A DNA stretch of 64,000 nucleotides, taken from assembly GCA_030407085.1 (NCBI GenBank), contig CM059586.1:106777501-106841500 (forward strand), in the 5' to 3' direction. A model generated the notes under the pieces. That model searched no databases, was not told where the DNA came from, and saw nothing but the letters and a program-made list of their open reading frames with translations. Source of the stretch: Trichopria drosophilae (taxonomy: Eukaryota; Arthropoda; Insecta; Hymenoptera; Diapriidae). Positions 49,198-61,596 of the stretch are shown here, piece by piece (the first letter of the stretch is position 1; each line of letters begins with the position of its first letter). Made by a program: the position numbers and the translations under genes.

Positions 49198-50206
49198 ATT
49201 TTCCACTAAGATAATCGAGCTTAAATAAAATTATTTATTTCTACCTTACTCACATTTGAAAAGACGTCCCTAATATAATAATAAGTTAACCCGATACAAT
49301 TTCATTAAACGCATTCGAATTAAAAACTAAAATAACTGCGATTTTATCGTGAATAAAAATTTAATTAATTTCTCCAAATGAAAATCAAACCGGAGAAAAT
49401 ATCAAAGCAGAATTTCCTTCTGCTTTCTGAAATTAATATCATGACCACTGATCCAAGACACGTTTAGTGAAGAAGTATTTTCAGCAGACGATTTATTCAG
49501 TCGCATAATCAAAGTCATGCGAGAAGTTATCTCTGATTTTGTATCCGATCAGGCAAATTTCAATTATGTATATCGAATTAATTCCCACTGAATAGTCATC
49601 CAATACGTTTGATTCGACCCGCAAATATAAAATTGGTCGGAACAAAATGTGGAAGTAAAATGCCGAAACAAAATCTAGCTCTTCGTCGTAGAGAATAAGA
49701 GGTGGATAAATTGCAGAAGAATAATATGCGTGCACGAAGAGATTTTTTGCCGATTCTGAAAAATGCGTATCGTATATTTCAGAAGGGACTGCGTGTAATA
49801 TATATATTGCCATCGTTCTTTCGAGGCGAATTTTGCTGCGTTGCTAAACGTGATACCATTCTCGTCGAGTGTGCGCGGGAAATGATGTAACGATTACTCA
49901 GCGTTTTCGAATAGTAATACAGACATTTCGACAAACGATACGCGTTGCATTATGTGCGACTAGACATTTATTACCTCCGCATTTTTACGGATATATTCCC
50001 AAACATTTTGATGCTTGCAACGGGTATTTGTTACTGGTCTGTGATTTTATTTTCATTCGTTGTATCAAAATTTAAATTATTTCTATTCGTTGCTTGTTGA
50101 CTTGGCAATTGTCCAATAAATTTTGTATTCACTGTATTCAATCAGCAATTTGATTGTCTCCTATAATGATGCATGTTTTTATATTTCATGGTGTTATTAT
50201 GTATCT

Positions 50207-50299
50207 GTCTGACTGTACTGTAACTACTGACAACGAAGCAAAGACCGTGAAGAAGAAATAAATCCCCCTCTCTTTCCAGTAGTTACAGTCCAGTCAGAC
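50207..50299. repeat. Long-armed hairpin with a variant motif
   Basis: Two 24-base arms (50207-50230 and 50276-50299) are complementary at 22 positions. Each carries GTCTGACTG, one differing base, then ACTGTAACTACTG. The loop is 45 bases and purine-rich. The element combines the TAACTACTG variant with the GTCTGAC word seen beside other motif copies. Confidence 0.7.
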
Positions 50300-52147
50300 C
50301 GAGCGCTCTGATACTTATGCTATCATGTCCTTCAATTGGTATTTTGGTAAATGGAACCATTATGCATAGTGACAGTAAAATGTTGTTACTACTTAAACTG
50401 GATAAGTCTGCTGATAAGGTATTTTACTACCAATTTCTAAATGTTACCAGACAAAAATTAAATTTCTTCTTATTAATCTTGACACGATAACCATTTTCTT
50501 AAAGTATCCAGGATTTTATGTTGTACCTTTTTTTCATTGTACAATCTCGAAAAACAGATAGCTGACATCAAAGCTTTCATTACGCCATTTTCATTATTTG
50601 TTAATTTTAATCCTAATGATATAAAAAATAACAAATTCTTTATTGCGAGATTATAAAATTGATTGATACAATTAAATTCATTTCCGTAATTGGTCTATCG
50701 AAAATGATATTAAAACTTAAGAATTTTAGATAGACATCAATGACATCAGTGCAACAATAAATATATAAGATACTAATAGATTCATATCATTATTAAGATT
50801 CGGACAATTTTTTACTGCAGGTAATAATATATGTAGACAACGCGAATGATACCTATTGAAATGTGGAGGGAATGTACAAACACAAAAATTGGAAGTTATC
50901 GAAAAATCATAAAAGTTGATGAAAATGGATGTACACAAACTTATTTTGAAACAAAACCAACCGGCGATAGAGTCCAAAAACATTGGAATATGCTATAAAA
51001 ATAATTGAAAATGTTTGGAACGAGTCATATATCATTCTGCAAACATCGAAACTAAATGAAAGTATTTTAAACAGACGAGAAATTATGAAATGAAATAAAA
51101 ATCGGACGAATGGAAGTATGAGGAAGTGATAGAAATATAATAAATGAAACATGCGAAAACCGTAAAAATGTTACTATTTGAAATTTTAAGAATGCTTCTA
51201 CTCTTGGTACAGTTTCTGAAAAGATGAATATTAATAATATAGAAATAACAATTAAAAACGAAATAATTTCCAAAAAGTTTAAATTCAGAAAGCAATAACG
51301 AACGAAGTAAAAGATTTGTTATTTTGTTCTTTTTCAATACATTTCGACAAGACCTACGAATGGCAAGAAATCAGACAATAGAGATTTTGAAATTATCCCC
51401 ACTCTCCATAAAGTATGGCTACGTAATCGAGCAAAATGGGGAATGATATTGTATTATTATAGGCTCTCTTCGAGATATACCCAGAGTGTTCGTAAAGGGG
51501 TGAAAATTTGATCGAAATTACGGCATTTCGTGCCATTTATGTACATATTGCATAAGTTCCCTGACACTCAGCATCTCGGGGGCTTTAGTCTAATTAGCGA
51601 ATGATTTCTTAATTGATTCTCTGATTCTACATCCATGTCTGACATCTAATTAAAAAGACCGATCATTATTATTTAGTATTCTGATTTTAACAAAATTATT
51701 ATACAACATTAAACAATAATCTCAAATATCACAGCAATTAACTATCCATTTAGTCTAAGAGGCAAATGCAAGACATTTATCGAAGTATTATACGCGTTTT
51801 TCAAGCTCTTAAGAATGAAAATAGCATGGTACCGTTTTCTTCGTACTGTACATTAAATGCTACGCGTGAAATGATCATTTATTGTTCATTTTCATGATAT
51901 TGCGTTCTGCTCTAATGGGGTCTAAGTCATTACACCGATGTTTTTGACGATATTACTCTTACCCAACGTTGTCATCACGGTTTTTTCATTTTAAAAAGTC
52001 CTCATCAACATCGAAACGAATTCCTATTTCGAAAACTGAAATTAAAAATATGAATTGGTAGTTAAATATTGTTAAAACAATAGATTTTCAATATATGCGA
52101 ATCATAACCAGAAATGAATCTGAAAACTTAAAAAATAATGGATTCTT

Positions 52148-52190
52148 TTACTACTGACAGGAATATTGATGCCCTCGTAAGTAGTAATAG
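52148..52190. repeat. Inverted pair of the motif core
   Basis: TTACTACT at 52148-52155 and AGTAGTAATAG at 52180-52190. The core 8 bases pair perfectly across a 24-base loop. Confidence 0.5.
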
Positions 52191-53420
52191 TCATCGTAAG
52201 ACACAACTTTCAGTGAGTCATCTCCAGTTATTTTAGTAAAAGAACATGGAATTTTGCCTGTATTCATATAAAGCTCATGGATGCACTGAGTAATGTGTAA
52301 TTTTTTCGTTTTTATCTACATTTTTAAATTGTTCTCCACTGGTCCATTGAAAAATTTTCTTTGTAATTTTGTTTGTAATCGATTCTTCTTCTAAAGATGT
52401 TTCCCTTTAAAAAAATACCAGTATAATCAAGACTTACTTTCGTAAATTTGATTTCATTCCGAATGGTCTCTAAAATGCATTTTTCTTTTCATGGAATTAA
52501 GATGAATTGCATTCAGGGATTACCCAAGTCAAAATTTTGGACCCAGAATGTTTGACCACAATGCAAATAGAGCAATATTTCGAATTTTCGTTCGCCATAT
52601 TCGATCCAAACGTTTTAAATTTTGTACAAAAATCCTGAAAACTCCCGTGTATACAATTTCCTTATTAATTGAAGAAATACATCAACAACCGTAAAAAAAT
52701 ATACGATACGGTTGTTGAAAAGTACAGAAAATTGAAACAAAAAAGAAGGGATCCGAGTCCTACCGTGTCTTAAAGTTTTAACATAGGTCAAAGTAGTAAT
52801 TTTCCAGTTTAAGTCAGGCAATCAAATATTTCAGTTTTTACATCGGTTGAAAACTACAATCCTATTTTCCTAATATGTAAAGAGTACATCATAAAATATA
52901 AGTAGAAACGGACCAATCTGGTCAGACATTAAATATTTTAAGAGCGATTTTTCGTAACTTTTTCGTTAACCCTTTCTTGGAGCAAACTCTTTTTTTTTTT
53001 TAAATATTAAATTTGACTCCTTTGCATATTACAAAAGTTACATTTTCATTTACATTTGATTGTCCTTTGATTGCCGACCCAGACTTAGTAGTTACTACTG
53101 AAACATATTAGGAAAACTATCGCTCGTTACATATGGGAGAAATCGCTTTTCCCGCACTTGAAGAATTAATGATATAAATAGTCTTATTTAAGTATGTATT
53201 TGAGCTATTAATCAAATAGAATTAACTACATCATGGAAAACAACTATGAAAATGAAGGACGTGATCTAACTCTAACCTTCTTTAAATTTGACAACGGCTT
53301 CCACAACATAATTCATTAAGGACGCTGTTGCAAGCATCCGATTAAAATGTATCGTATATTGTGGACCGCTTTAGTCTCTATGATAGGAAAAAGTTTAATT
53401 AATTTTTATCGTCACCATGG

Positions 53421-56400
53421 CAAAACAATGCAGGAATTGTGTCGAAGGCTGGAACGCGTATTATGCGCATGCGACTACCGAAATGCGAGATAGACCGAAT
53501 TTATGTTTGGTGCATCGGGGGCGGCTACAGGGTTTTACGATATCAAATGTGTACCTTGGCAAGAACGAAAACGCCCAGCCCTGCAGAAGCCAACCCAGGG
53601 CCAGGGGCAGGGGAGGCGGGACGTTAGGTGGAATAGCTCTGTTAATCGTGTAATGCGGTAAAGCTTGCCATGCACCTACTCGCACGACGTATACCTTTAC
53701 CGACTATGCCAGCTAAGTGGGGAAAATGCACCTGCAGATATTCCGGCCTTCGTCGTCGGCATCGTCTTACACCGACGAGCTCGTGCTAGTTCGCTTCCTT
53801 TCACTTTGTCGCGCCCGAGCTCCGATAATTAATTTCGAAATCTTTTATACCTTTTAAGCTTCTTACTAAACGGGGATTTCGAAACGTCGCTTTCGGAATC
53901 CAACAGCGGTTTCTCATTTCCTACGAGAGCTAATGTTGGTGGCAAAGTTATCGCTGTAATCGTGGATCGCTTTTTTTTTATCGCAGTGACATCACGTGTT
54001 TACATCAATTTTGATCTATTTCATCAGTTTGGGTGCTTTTTGGCAGTTTTGTTTAAGCTGTTGTCACCTTCGTTTATATCGCTTGAGTATTTCTATTCGC
54101 GGGTTTTCGCGGATCGTGAATCTGATCTAAAAATTTTGAAATTTATAGCCGATACATTACGACGGACCAAAATCGTTCATCTATAGTGACTAAACTGAAC
54201 CCTTTAGTTCAGGGTTTTTATGGTCTCTTATTATGAATCCGGCCGCAGAATTTTGAAATTCAAAGTGGCAGATCCAAAATGGCGGACAGTAAATTTCAAT
54301 ATGTTATTTACATTTTCAAACTATGAATGGATCTAAAATCAGAATTATTTTGAAATTTTAAATTTCAAATTTTGGAAATCGGACTGGAAATCATTCTTCT
54401 CAAAAACCCAAAATACCAAATTCTTGGAAATTAATGGATTGATACATTACTCGTGAAAGACAAAATTAGTGTCAAACAATTTTGAGTTATCCTCATAATA
54501 TATAACTCAATGTTTCTTATCAAAATAGAAACCCTTGTGAATTGTATGGAATTTATTTAAAAATCTGGCTAATGCAAACGATTCATTCGGAATTTGACTC
54601 TGTCTAATGTGCCTAGCTATATGCTATTAGAAAACTTAAACGTTAATATCTGCAATCCTTGCACGCGATAACCATACTTTTATAGCGACGCAGATCGATT
54701 GGTTTAGTTCGTGCGAATCACTCCGTGCGCGTTTAAGAATGAATTTCAACGCAATCATTATCCGATTCTTTTAAAACCATTTACATCCTTAATTTAACCT
54801 ATTAATGTCCACATGACGCAATTTTTCCATTCCCTTTTGAATTGCAGCCATATAATGAAAGCGCTGAAATAATATTTAGGAATCATTGTATCATATGGCT
54901 TTCCAAAAGGAAAAATTTAAAATTAACCAAATAAAACGTGATTTTCTCATTGAATTTTAGTTTAAATGAATTTTTGTTCGCAAAACATTTTTTTATGTGT
55001 CTGAAACTTACATGGATCGCGTCCTCGATGCTTAAACTTGAAATGAATATGACAAGCAAAATAAAAACATTATGTGTTCAAACAAACTGGCGATCGCAAA
55101 TTTCTTCTTAAAAGTGAACAATTTTTTTATTTAAAATGCACACTTGAGAAAAAATTTTCATAGGCCGTAACGTAAGAATTGGGCAAAAAATATTGTCACA
55201 TATAGTCAGATTTTTTATTTGCAAAAATTGGAAACAACATTTTGAAAAAAGTCATTAAAAAACTGACTTTCGTCATTATTGATGTATCGAAAAGTCCCAA
55301 AACGTAGACAAATACATCAGAGCATACAAATTTTTAATGCCGTGCATAATATCGACGAGACACCTTAGTACTTCATTCGCAGATAATTATAAACTACTCG
55401 ACATGTGATTGACTCCTTAAATTATACCTACCTGAATTTTTCTTTACAAACACTGAAGAAATTGGATATGTAATTAGAATTGATATTACTGTTTATGACA
55501 TGTGAAAATCATTCACCAATATTTTTATAACATTCTTGACAATGTAGTAAAATTAATGTATTTTTCCAAATAAAAAGGTTTTCAAACTATTAAATAATTT
55601 ATAATGAAATGTCATTGAAAATCCTGGACAAACCGATTAAATTTTCAGTACAACACTAAGACAATTTCATCGATAGTTCAGCATAATTAAATAGACATGT
55701 TGGTGCCTGATTCCGGCAGCTTCGATCAGCACTGATTTATTGCACATTTGAATATGAATGCAGCGATACGCGAAGCGAATCGTGATTCTAATTCGATAGC
55801 TGCAATCCGTTATGCCATATGCAGTAAACGATCGCAGCGATTTTGAAATACAGATGTTACATTTTTAAACTCGATGAATTATGATCGGGGGCAAATAGTG
55901 TTGAATGGAACGTATTCACAAACAGGATTATAAGGATTGAATGCATTTCCATTTTTTTTCGAGTCCTGTTTGGGTATTATTGATATTTTTTATACCGAAT
56001 GATTTATGGAGTAATTTATTTCACTTTGATATTTTTGTCGTGGTTTAAAATAGTTTTAATTTCATTTTTATAATATCTACGTTGAAGCAAAATAAAAAAC
56101 TTGTAAAAATCAGAAATTTAGCCCACAGTCTTAAGTTTGTTATTTTAAACAAATAAAGCAAACTATATCATGTCCACTCTTTTGATTATTTTTATTCATT
56201 GGTTTTATGACTCTTATAAATAAAAAATATAACCTCACCCTGGTCGAATATTTTAAAATTACCATATTAACGTCTCTAAAAGTTTTGAAACACCATTACT
56301 AGTCAAAAACGGAAATACAAATATAAAATTGACAAATAGAGTATGAAATACGCTATAAAATTAAAGAAAAAAAATTTATCCCACTTGCACATTCTAACAA

Positions 56401-57369
56401 TAGTCTAGTAGTAAAATAAAAATTATGTTTAAAAAAGTTGCTAATTTGGCGTGGAATATCTAAAATTCTCATCACATTCACATAAAGTTCTAAAATTGTA
56501 CAGCATAATTAAATTACGTTCGAAAAACTTATATTTGTTTATATATATCGCGGACACAAGGTTCAAAGTTTTTTGGTCGGTAACCCACGGTGACAAAATA
56601 ATGAAGATAAGCAAATTGAAATTCCACGCTCGTAGATCCGCAGCGCGCAAGAAGTAACCTAAAGTAATTACAGCCTTTGCGCTCATGAATCCTAATACCA
56701 TTATTTACCGGAGCTCACGACTCCAGTCGCTGTCAGTATTTTCTAAACAGGCGGGAGGATGCACTTCCGGGAATTTATCGGAAAAGGTCAGAATCAGCAT
56801 CTTGGTTGACACGCGGATCTTCGGTCTGGTTAATAAGATTGATGATTCGCGCCAGGGCGGAAAAACACGCCCGTCGGAAGCGGGCGGAAAAGTGAAGGCG
56901 GGAGAGAGAGGATTGCGAGTTCAATGTCTGTTTGCATTAGCGTTGGACAACGAATCGATGTTTTATTCATGATCACAAAAAGTCAAGATAGTTTGTTCTT
57001 GTCCCTTTTTCCTAGCTGGTTTGCGTTTTATCAATTCCTTTTTTCTACCTATTTGATTTTTCTCACTTTCTTTCATTTGTTCTTCTTACAGTATTTCAAA
57101 CAGAAACGAAAGAAAAGGAAATCAGAAAATGAGCGAACATAAAGCTAACCTTGTGAATCGCGATGATATGGTAATTCGTTAAATGGGATTCGTTCTCTCA
57201 TTGCTCAGCAATCGCTCAGCAGTTCGAATTTCGGATCGCTGACTCCCGGATTGTAGATTTACATTGATTTATCCAATTCGATGTTAGTAATACTTTGATT
57301 TTGCAGCTAATTGCTATACCGAAAGGTTTTCCTCGTTAGTAGATAAAGGCCGTTTAATACATAATCACA
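53421..57369. other. Alternating CpG islets and AT-rich DNA
   Basis: Islets lie at about 53420-53910, 55700-55850 and 56550-56930. Frames in them overlap on both strands or in several phases. Text at 54230-54420 (AAAATGGCGGACAG and similar) is foldback-like. AAAGTCCCAAAACG near 55291-55304 equals the inner terminus of the 35165-35880 element but stands alone. TTAA followed by CCTATTAATGTCC near 54797 is another unpaired candidate end. No gene is recognised. Confidence 0.4.
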
Positions 57370-57422
57370 AGTAGTAACATGCATCAGACCGGTACAAACG
57401 TACACATCGTCAGTAGTAACAG
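57370..57422 (+). repeat. Direct pair of the AGTAGTAACAG motif
   Basis: AGTAGTAACAT at 57370-57380 and AGTAGTAACAG at 57412-57422 lie in the same orientation. CAGACCGGTACAA between them resembles ACCGGTCTGATCTTGTAC in the arms of the CACTGG foldback, where the variant motif also follows. Confidence 0.5.
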
Positions 57423-60400
57423 CTTTTAATATTCCGTGCGGTGCTCGGCGCAATTGTGGTGCTCTTTTTTGCTTAACAAACGAGATACGTTTCTTTGTAA
57501 TTTTGACGAATTAATTGTAGCCTTGTGTACGGTCACCTCGGAATAGACAGTGGTTAGGCTGTGCAGCAGGAAGCTGGCGACACGTTTTAAAGTGTCTTTT
57601 TACCCTGTCGCTTCATCCTTTCGGCTCCGTCTCATTTCTCATCCTCTCATCTCGTCTTTCGGCTCTTTGCCTAGCAACCTTGAATTTCCGCACCGCAGAT
57701 GTGTCGCCGACGGTCTTTCGTCCCCTTACGCCCCTTGCAGGGGGTACTTACCGTTTCTCAATTACCCAGCATGAAACATGATGCTGCTTTTTCTTATTCC
57801 CCTCTCATCTTTCGAAAGGAACGATTTTTTGCCTCTCTGAAGGTCCGTTTTTTCGCTGTTCACTGCGACTTTCCTTTGAAGAGATCCGATACCGATAGTC
57901 GATGAGATTGTTTACTATTTACAGTTCTCTGAAAGCATACTTAAATGAGAGCATAATGTATTATCAAGGTTCTTTATAATTTAGATTTTGAATCTACACT
58001 TTTAGTTTTCGCATACTTTACACGGTAAGAATAGAACCGATGTCGGAATAAATCTACAACAGAAATAAATATCATATTTGATGCAAGCATAAGGAAATTA
58101 CTCCGTTGGAACTGTCGCTTCTAGTAAAGTCATGGTCTGACATTAAAGAATAAGACACGACAAGAGGCCATTTCGATTGAAAAAGGAGAAGTCAGAAATG
58201 GAAATTCGAGACTGTCAAATAATATCACGAGCGACCGACTGTTTGATCGATGGTACCGTTGCAAGATTGATAATGAACAAATGTTTCGACACGTTCAGTT
58301 TCGTGAATGTCCGGGAAGAAAATGTGGTAGTTCACTATTCCTTAGTTAAATAATTATAAATACGAAGACATTTTTAATGGAATTATTAGCTTCCAAATTA
58401 ATAAAATCAAATTTTAGGAAATTATTGCACAATCTTGAAGAAGAAAAGTCTTTCATGCTCGGAGATATTTGATCGACTCGAGCCTGAAGTAACGAATCGA
58501 AAGAAAGATTCGAATAGACCATCTTGTGCACACTTTTAATCGATTAAGTAAAAAATCAAATTAGCTCGGCGACCGTCTGTTTTTCATCGAGCGCTGTTTT
58601 TTCCCTCGGGCGATACTACCGATCGAATCTTAGTGAATTCGAGAGCAATTTCCGACGAATTCTCTATCGCTCGGGATCGAGTTTCACGACTCGAAATTCT
58701 CGTCCGCGCATGTAAAACAAGACTGGATGCACTAAACGCGTATCCGCTCGCAAACGAACCCTTTAAACGAGTTTCATCTTGCCTGTGCCTTTTCTACGGT
58801 CTGCGGTGCTAGATTCGATCTGCATTTTAACGGGGATTTACAGCCACCTACAGAGGGAATAGTCTGGACTCTGCTACGAAGAAAAGGCAGTTGATGAAAA
58901 CAGACAAGCTGGGAATGTCCTGGAGATAGAATGGATTAATTGACCGAATGATAAGCGCTAAATTTATACGCTACTGGTGACAAGGGATGGTACGGAAGCT
59001 ATAAAGGTGATGGAAAAAAGGCAGACGCCCGTAACCGTAGACAATCTGGCATCCAATCACCGCTCCAGATGCCGCACCTGGCAGCGAGGCGCTTTACGGC
59101 ATTTTGCGCAGACGCCCCGATTTACCGACTTCATTTTCGCTGCGGCTTCCGCAGAACCGCGGGAATTTCGACCCTGACGAGAACCTGTTTCTCGGTCGCA
59201 TTCAAAGTCCCGCTGAATTAATGGCTGCGAGCGTATTGCGAGCAATGAATTTCAAGTAAACGGGATTTCACGGCTTGGAAAAAATGCCGAGTGAGGATGG
59301 CGATAAAAAGGTAATAAAATGAAAATGAAGAGGATCGAATGAATAAGATTAATCGACCGAAATGAAAATGTTCCAAGTGTTTTTCTTCCTTACTAGAAAT
59401 TTATATATGAAATGGTACCTTTAATGGTACGATGTGCGATGACGTAAAAGTAAAAACTCTATTGTGTCGTGTCAGAGCTGTACTTGCAGTATTACACGGT
59501 ATTAGTTCAGTACTCTTAAAGGTGTAGTCTCATGATCGAAGAAGCTTTTGGAGGCTTATTTCAGGATATTTTTGCATGAAATAAAATCATGTAAGAGTAA
59601 TTGTACAGAATCTTTAACTTTTATAGTACGCGACTATGTATCTTGCAAACAAATGAATATCGAACTAAACGATCAAAATTCTTTTTCTACGATATATTAA
59701 AATGTTAACCCTTATATGTATTTTAAGATTATAAACCACTGGAAAGAAGAAAAACGACCGAAAAGTACGATTTTTAATGAATTTCAAAACGTACAAACCA
59801 ACAATTTCATTTTGATATCACTAAAAAAAAGGAACTCTTATCCAATTACTCTGAAAATTTCAAAGAAGCTTCGTATAATCTTAGAGTTTCAGTAAACAAC
59901 ATACCGAGAGTGTGCTTATCTTCTAAAAAATAGTACAGCTTAAAATGTAAGCGTCTACCGATTATTCCAAATTCGGGAATTTATTACTTTTTTCAATATG
60001 GAGAAAATAACTTTTCATTTCTTGAATTCTTAGTTTCTTAGAATAATTCTACACTAAAAGCTCCAAAAAATAAGATGCACGACATACGTGTGCCTCATAA
60101 ACTAACTTTGTAGGAGTTCTCTAAAAATTATCAAATCAGTGCGTAACATTTTCGAATAATACACATTTTCGAGTGGCGCACTTAAAGGGCGTTTAGGCAC
60201 GCTTAAAACTACGTTGTAATTTCTTCTTTAAAGTACTTATAAATCTCCTATCACGTGTTTAACTTGTCAATGTTTATCCTACACCGTGAATTCCTCATTT
60301 CAATAATAAAAAATATGGACATTTTTTTAAAAGTTTTTTTATTTGACATTGTTAAGTTCATAATAGGAGATAAACATTCTAAGAAATAAATGAGCATTTT

Positions 60401-61578
60401 TCTAGGTTGAAAATAAACATAGATTACTACCTCTTTGGCTGATGTCTTTAGACTTCTGTAATCCAATTTGAAATAATTTAGTTCCCAAATTTTTTTATTA
60501 GCGATAATAAATAATGATTAAAAAGCTGGATTTCTTGTAACAAGTACCTTACCTTTAAATATAAAAACTATAAGATATATACAAAATATCTACCATTAGG
60601 CTGTTGTTTATTTGCAACTTTGACTTTATTCAACTTTATACAACTTTATTAAAAAACGAGTTACGCAGACTGTTCCTCTTGTAGTACTGTAAAAAGCAAA
60701 AAAATATGTCCCATTAGTGTGCCACTAAAATAATTTTTGATGATTTTGAACATTGAAAAGTTAAAAGTTCTGTAGAATTACTCATAAACCAGTTTTTACA
60801 TCTTTTGATCATGTTATGAAGTAGAACACAAACAGTATTATTGTGTTTTATTGCGAATAATGTCTATTAAAAATAACAGCTAGAAATCGAGGAAGGTGGC
60901 TAGCGAAGAAAACAAAGTTTGTTGATCTGGGGTCGGGGCCACGTAATTATTATATATTTTGATCATTGAACATGAATCGGTGATAAAAAATGGAGTAGTG
61001 CATCTAATAAAAAACGTATTTATTCACATAAAGGCTTAAAAAAGGAAATTTAAACCTTATAGCAGTCTTAAAAAAATTTTTCTTTTTTTCACGTTTATTT
61101 AAAAAACAACGGGTTTTTTCAAGATTTTTTTAAGCTTTTCCCGGACCAACATCTTGTTTTAAGGGCTTTTGTTATTTGTTTGTAGTCTTATGTCTCTGAT
61201 CCAGACTAGAAGAAAACACTTTCATTAATAAATAATAAAACAGTTGAGATATAAACAAAACCATTTAAAAATCGAAGTATTTTAATGAACAAAAATTTGG
61301 TTAAAGAATTATTATTATCAAAATTTAATAATTCTATTATGGACGAGATCCATGGATGTGTCGAAGAAAATACTAAAAGATTATAAGCAATCAGATTAAT
61401 AGTTTGTCTTGAATCGTCGACGTCGCCAAGAAAAATCTGATTTTGAGAAAAAACGCGTTTAAATTGCACGGAATGGCGTAAAATGTATGAAAAATTTTAT
61501 ATTTAGCGTTAACACTCACATGGCTGGTCTTACCATCTAAATAGTAAGAACAACTGCGAAAGATATCTGGTCCGCATG
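57423..61578. other. CpG islets then AT-rich DNA, no gene recognised
   Basis: Islets lie at about 57540-57910 and 58550-59320. From 59400 to 61500 the sequence is AT-rich without features, apart from an unpaired TTAACCC at about 59706. Frames in the islets overlap on both strands (58977-59177 plus, 59057-59245 minus). Confidence 0.4.
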
Positions 61579-61596
61579 TTACTACTTAAGTAGTAA
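61579..61596. repeat. Perfect 18-bp palindrome made of two motif cores
   Basis: TTACTACTTAAGTAGTAA is its own reverse complement: two AGTAGTAA cores abut head to head around CTTAAG. Related words lie at 61536-61546 (ATAGTAAGAAC context) and 61655-61662 (TTACTACT). Confidence 0.65.

Larger units (their letters stand above)
48991..53420. other. AT-rich DNA with several motif hairpins
   Basis: Besides the hairpin pairs listed separately, TTACTACT occurs alone at 50386-50393 and 53092-53099. Foldback-like text with CGCCATATTCGATCC lies near 52592. TTAA followed by CCCTTTCTTGGAGC at 52966 is an unpaired candidate transposon end. No gene is recognised. Confidence 0.4.

Noticed and set aside
13890..53721. 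Shared word CAGCTAAGTGGG at 13890 and 53710
   Set aside because: A 12-base match between two places in 64 kb is expected many times by chance, and flanks do not align.
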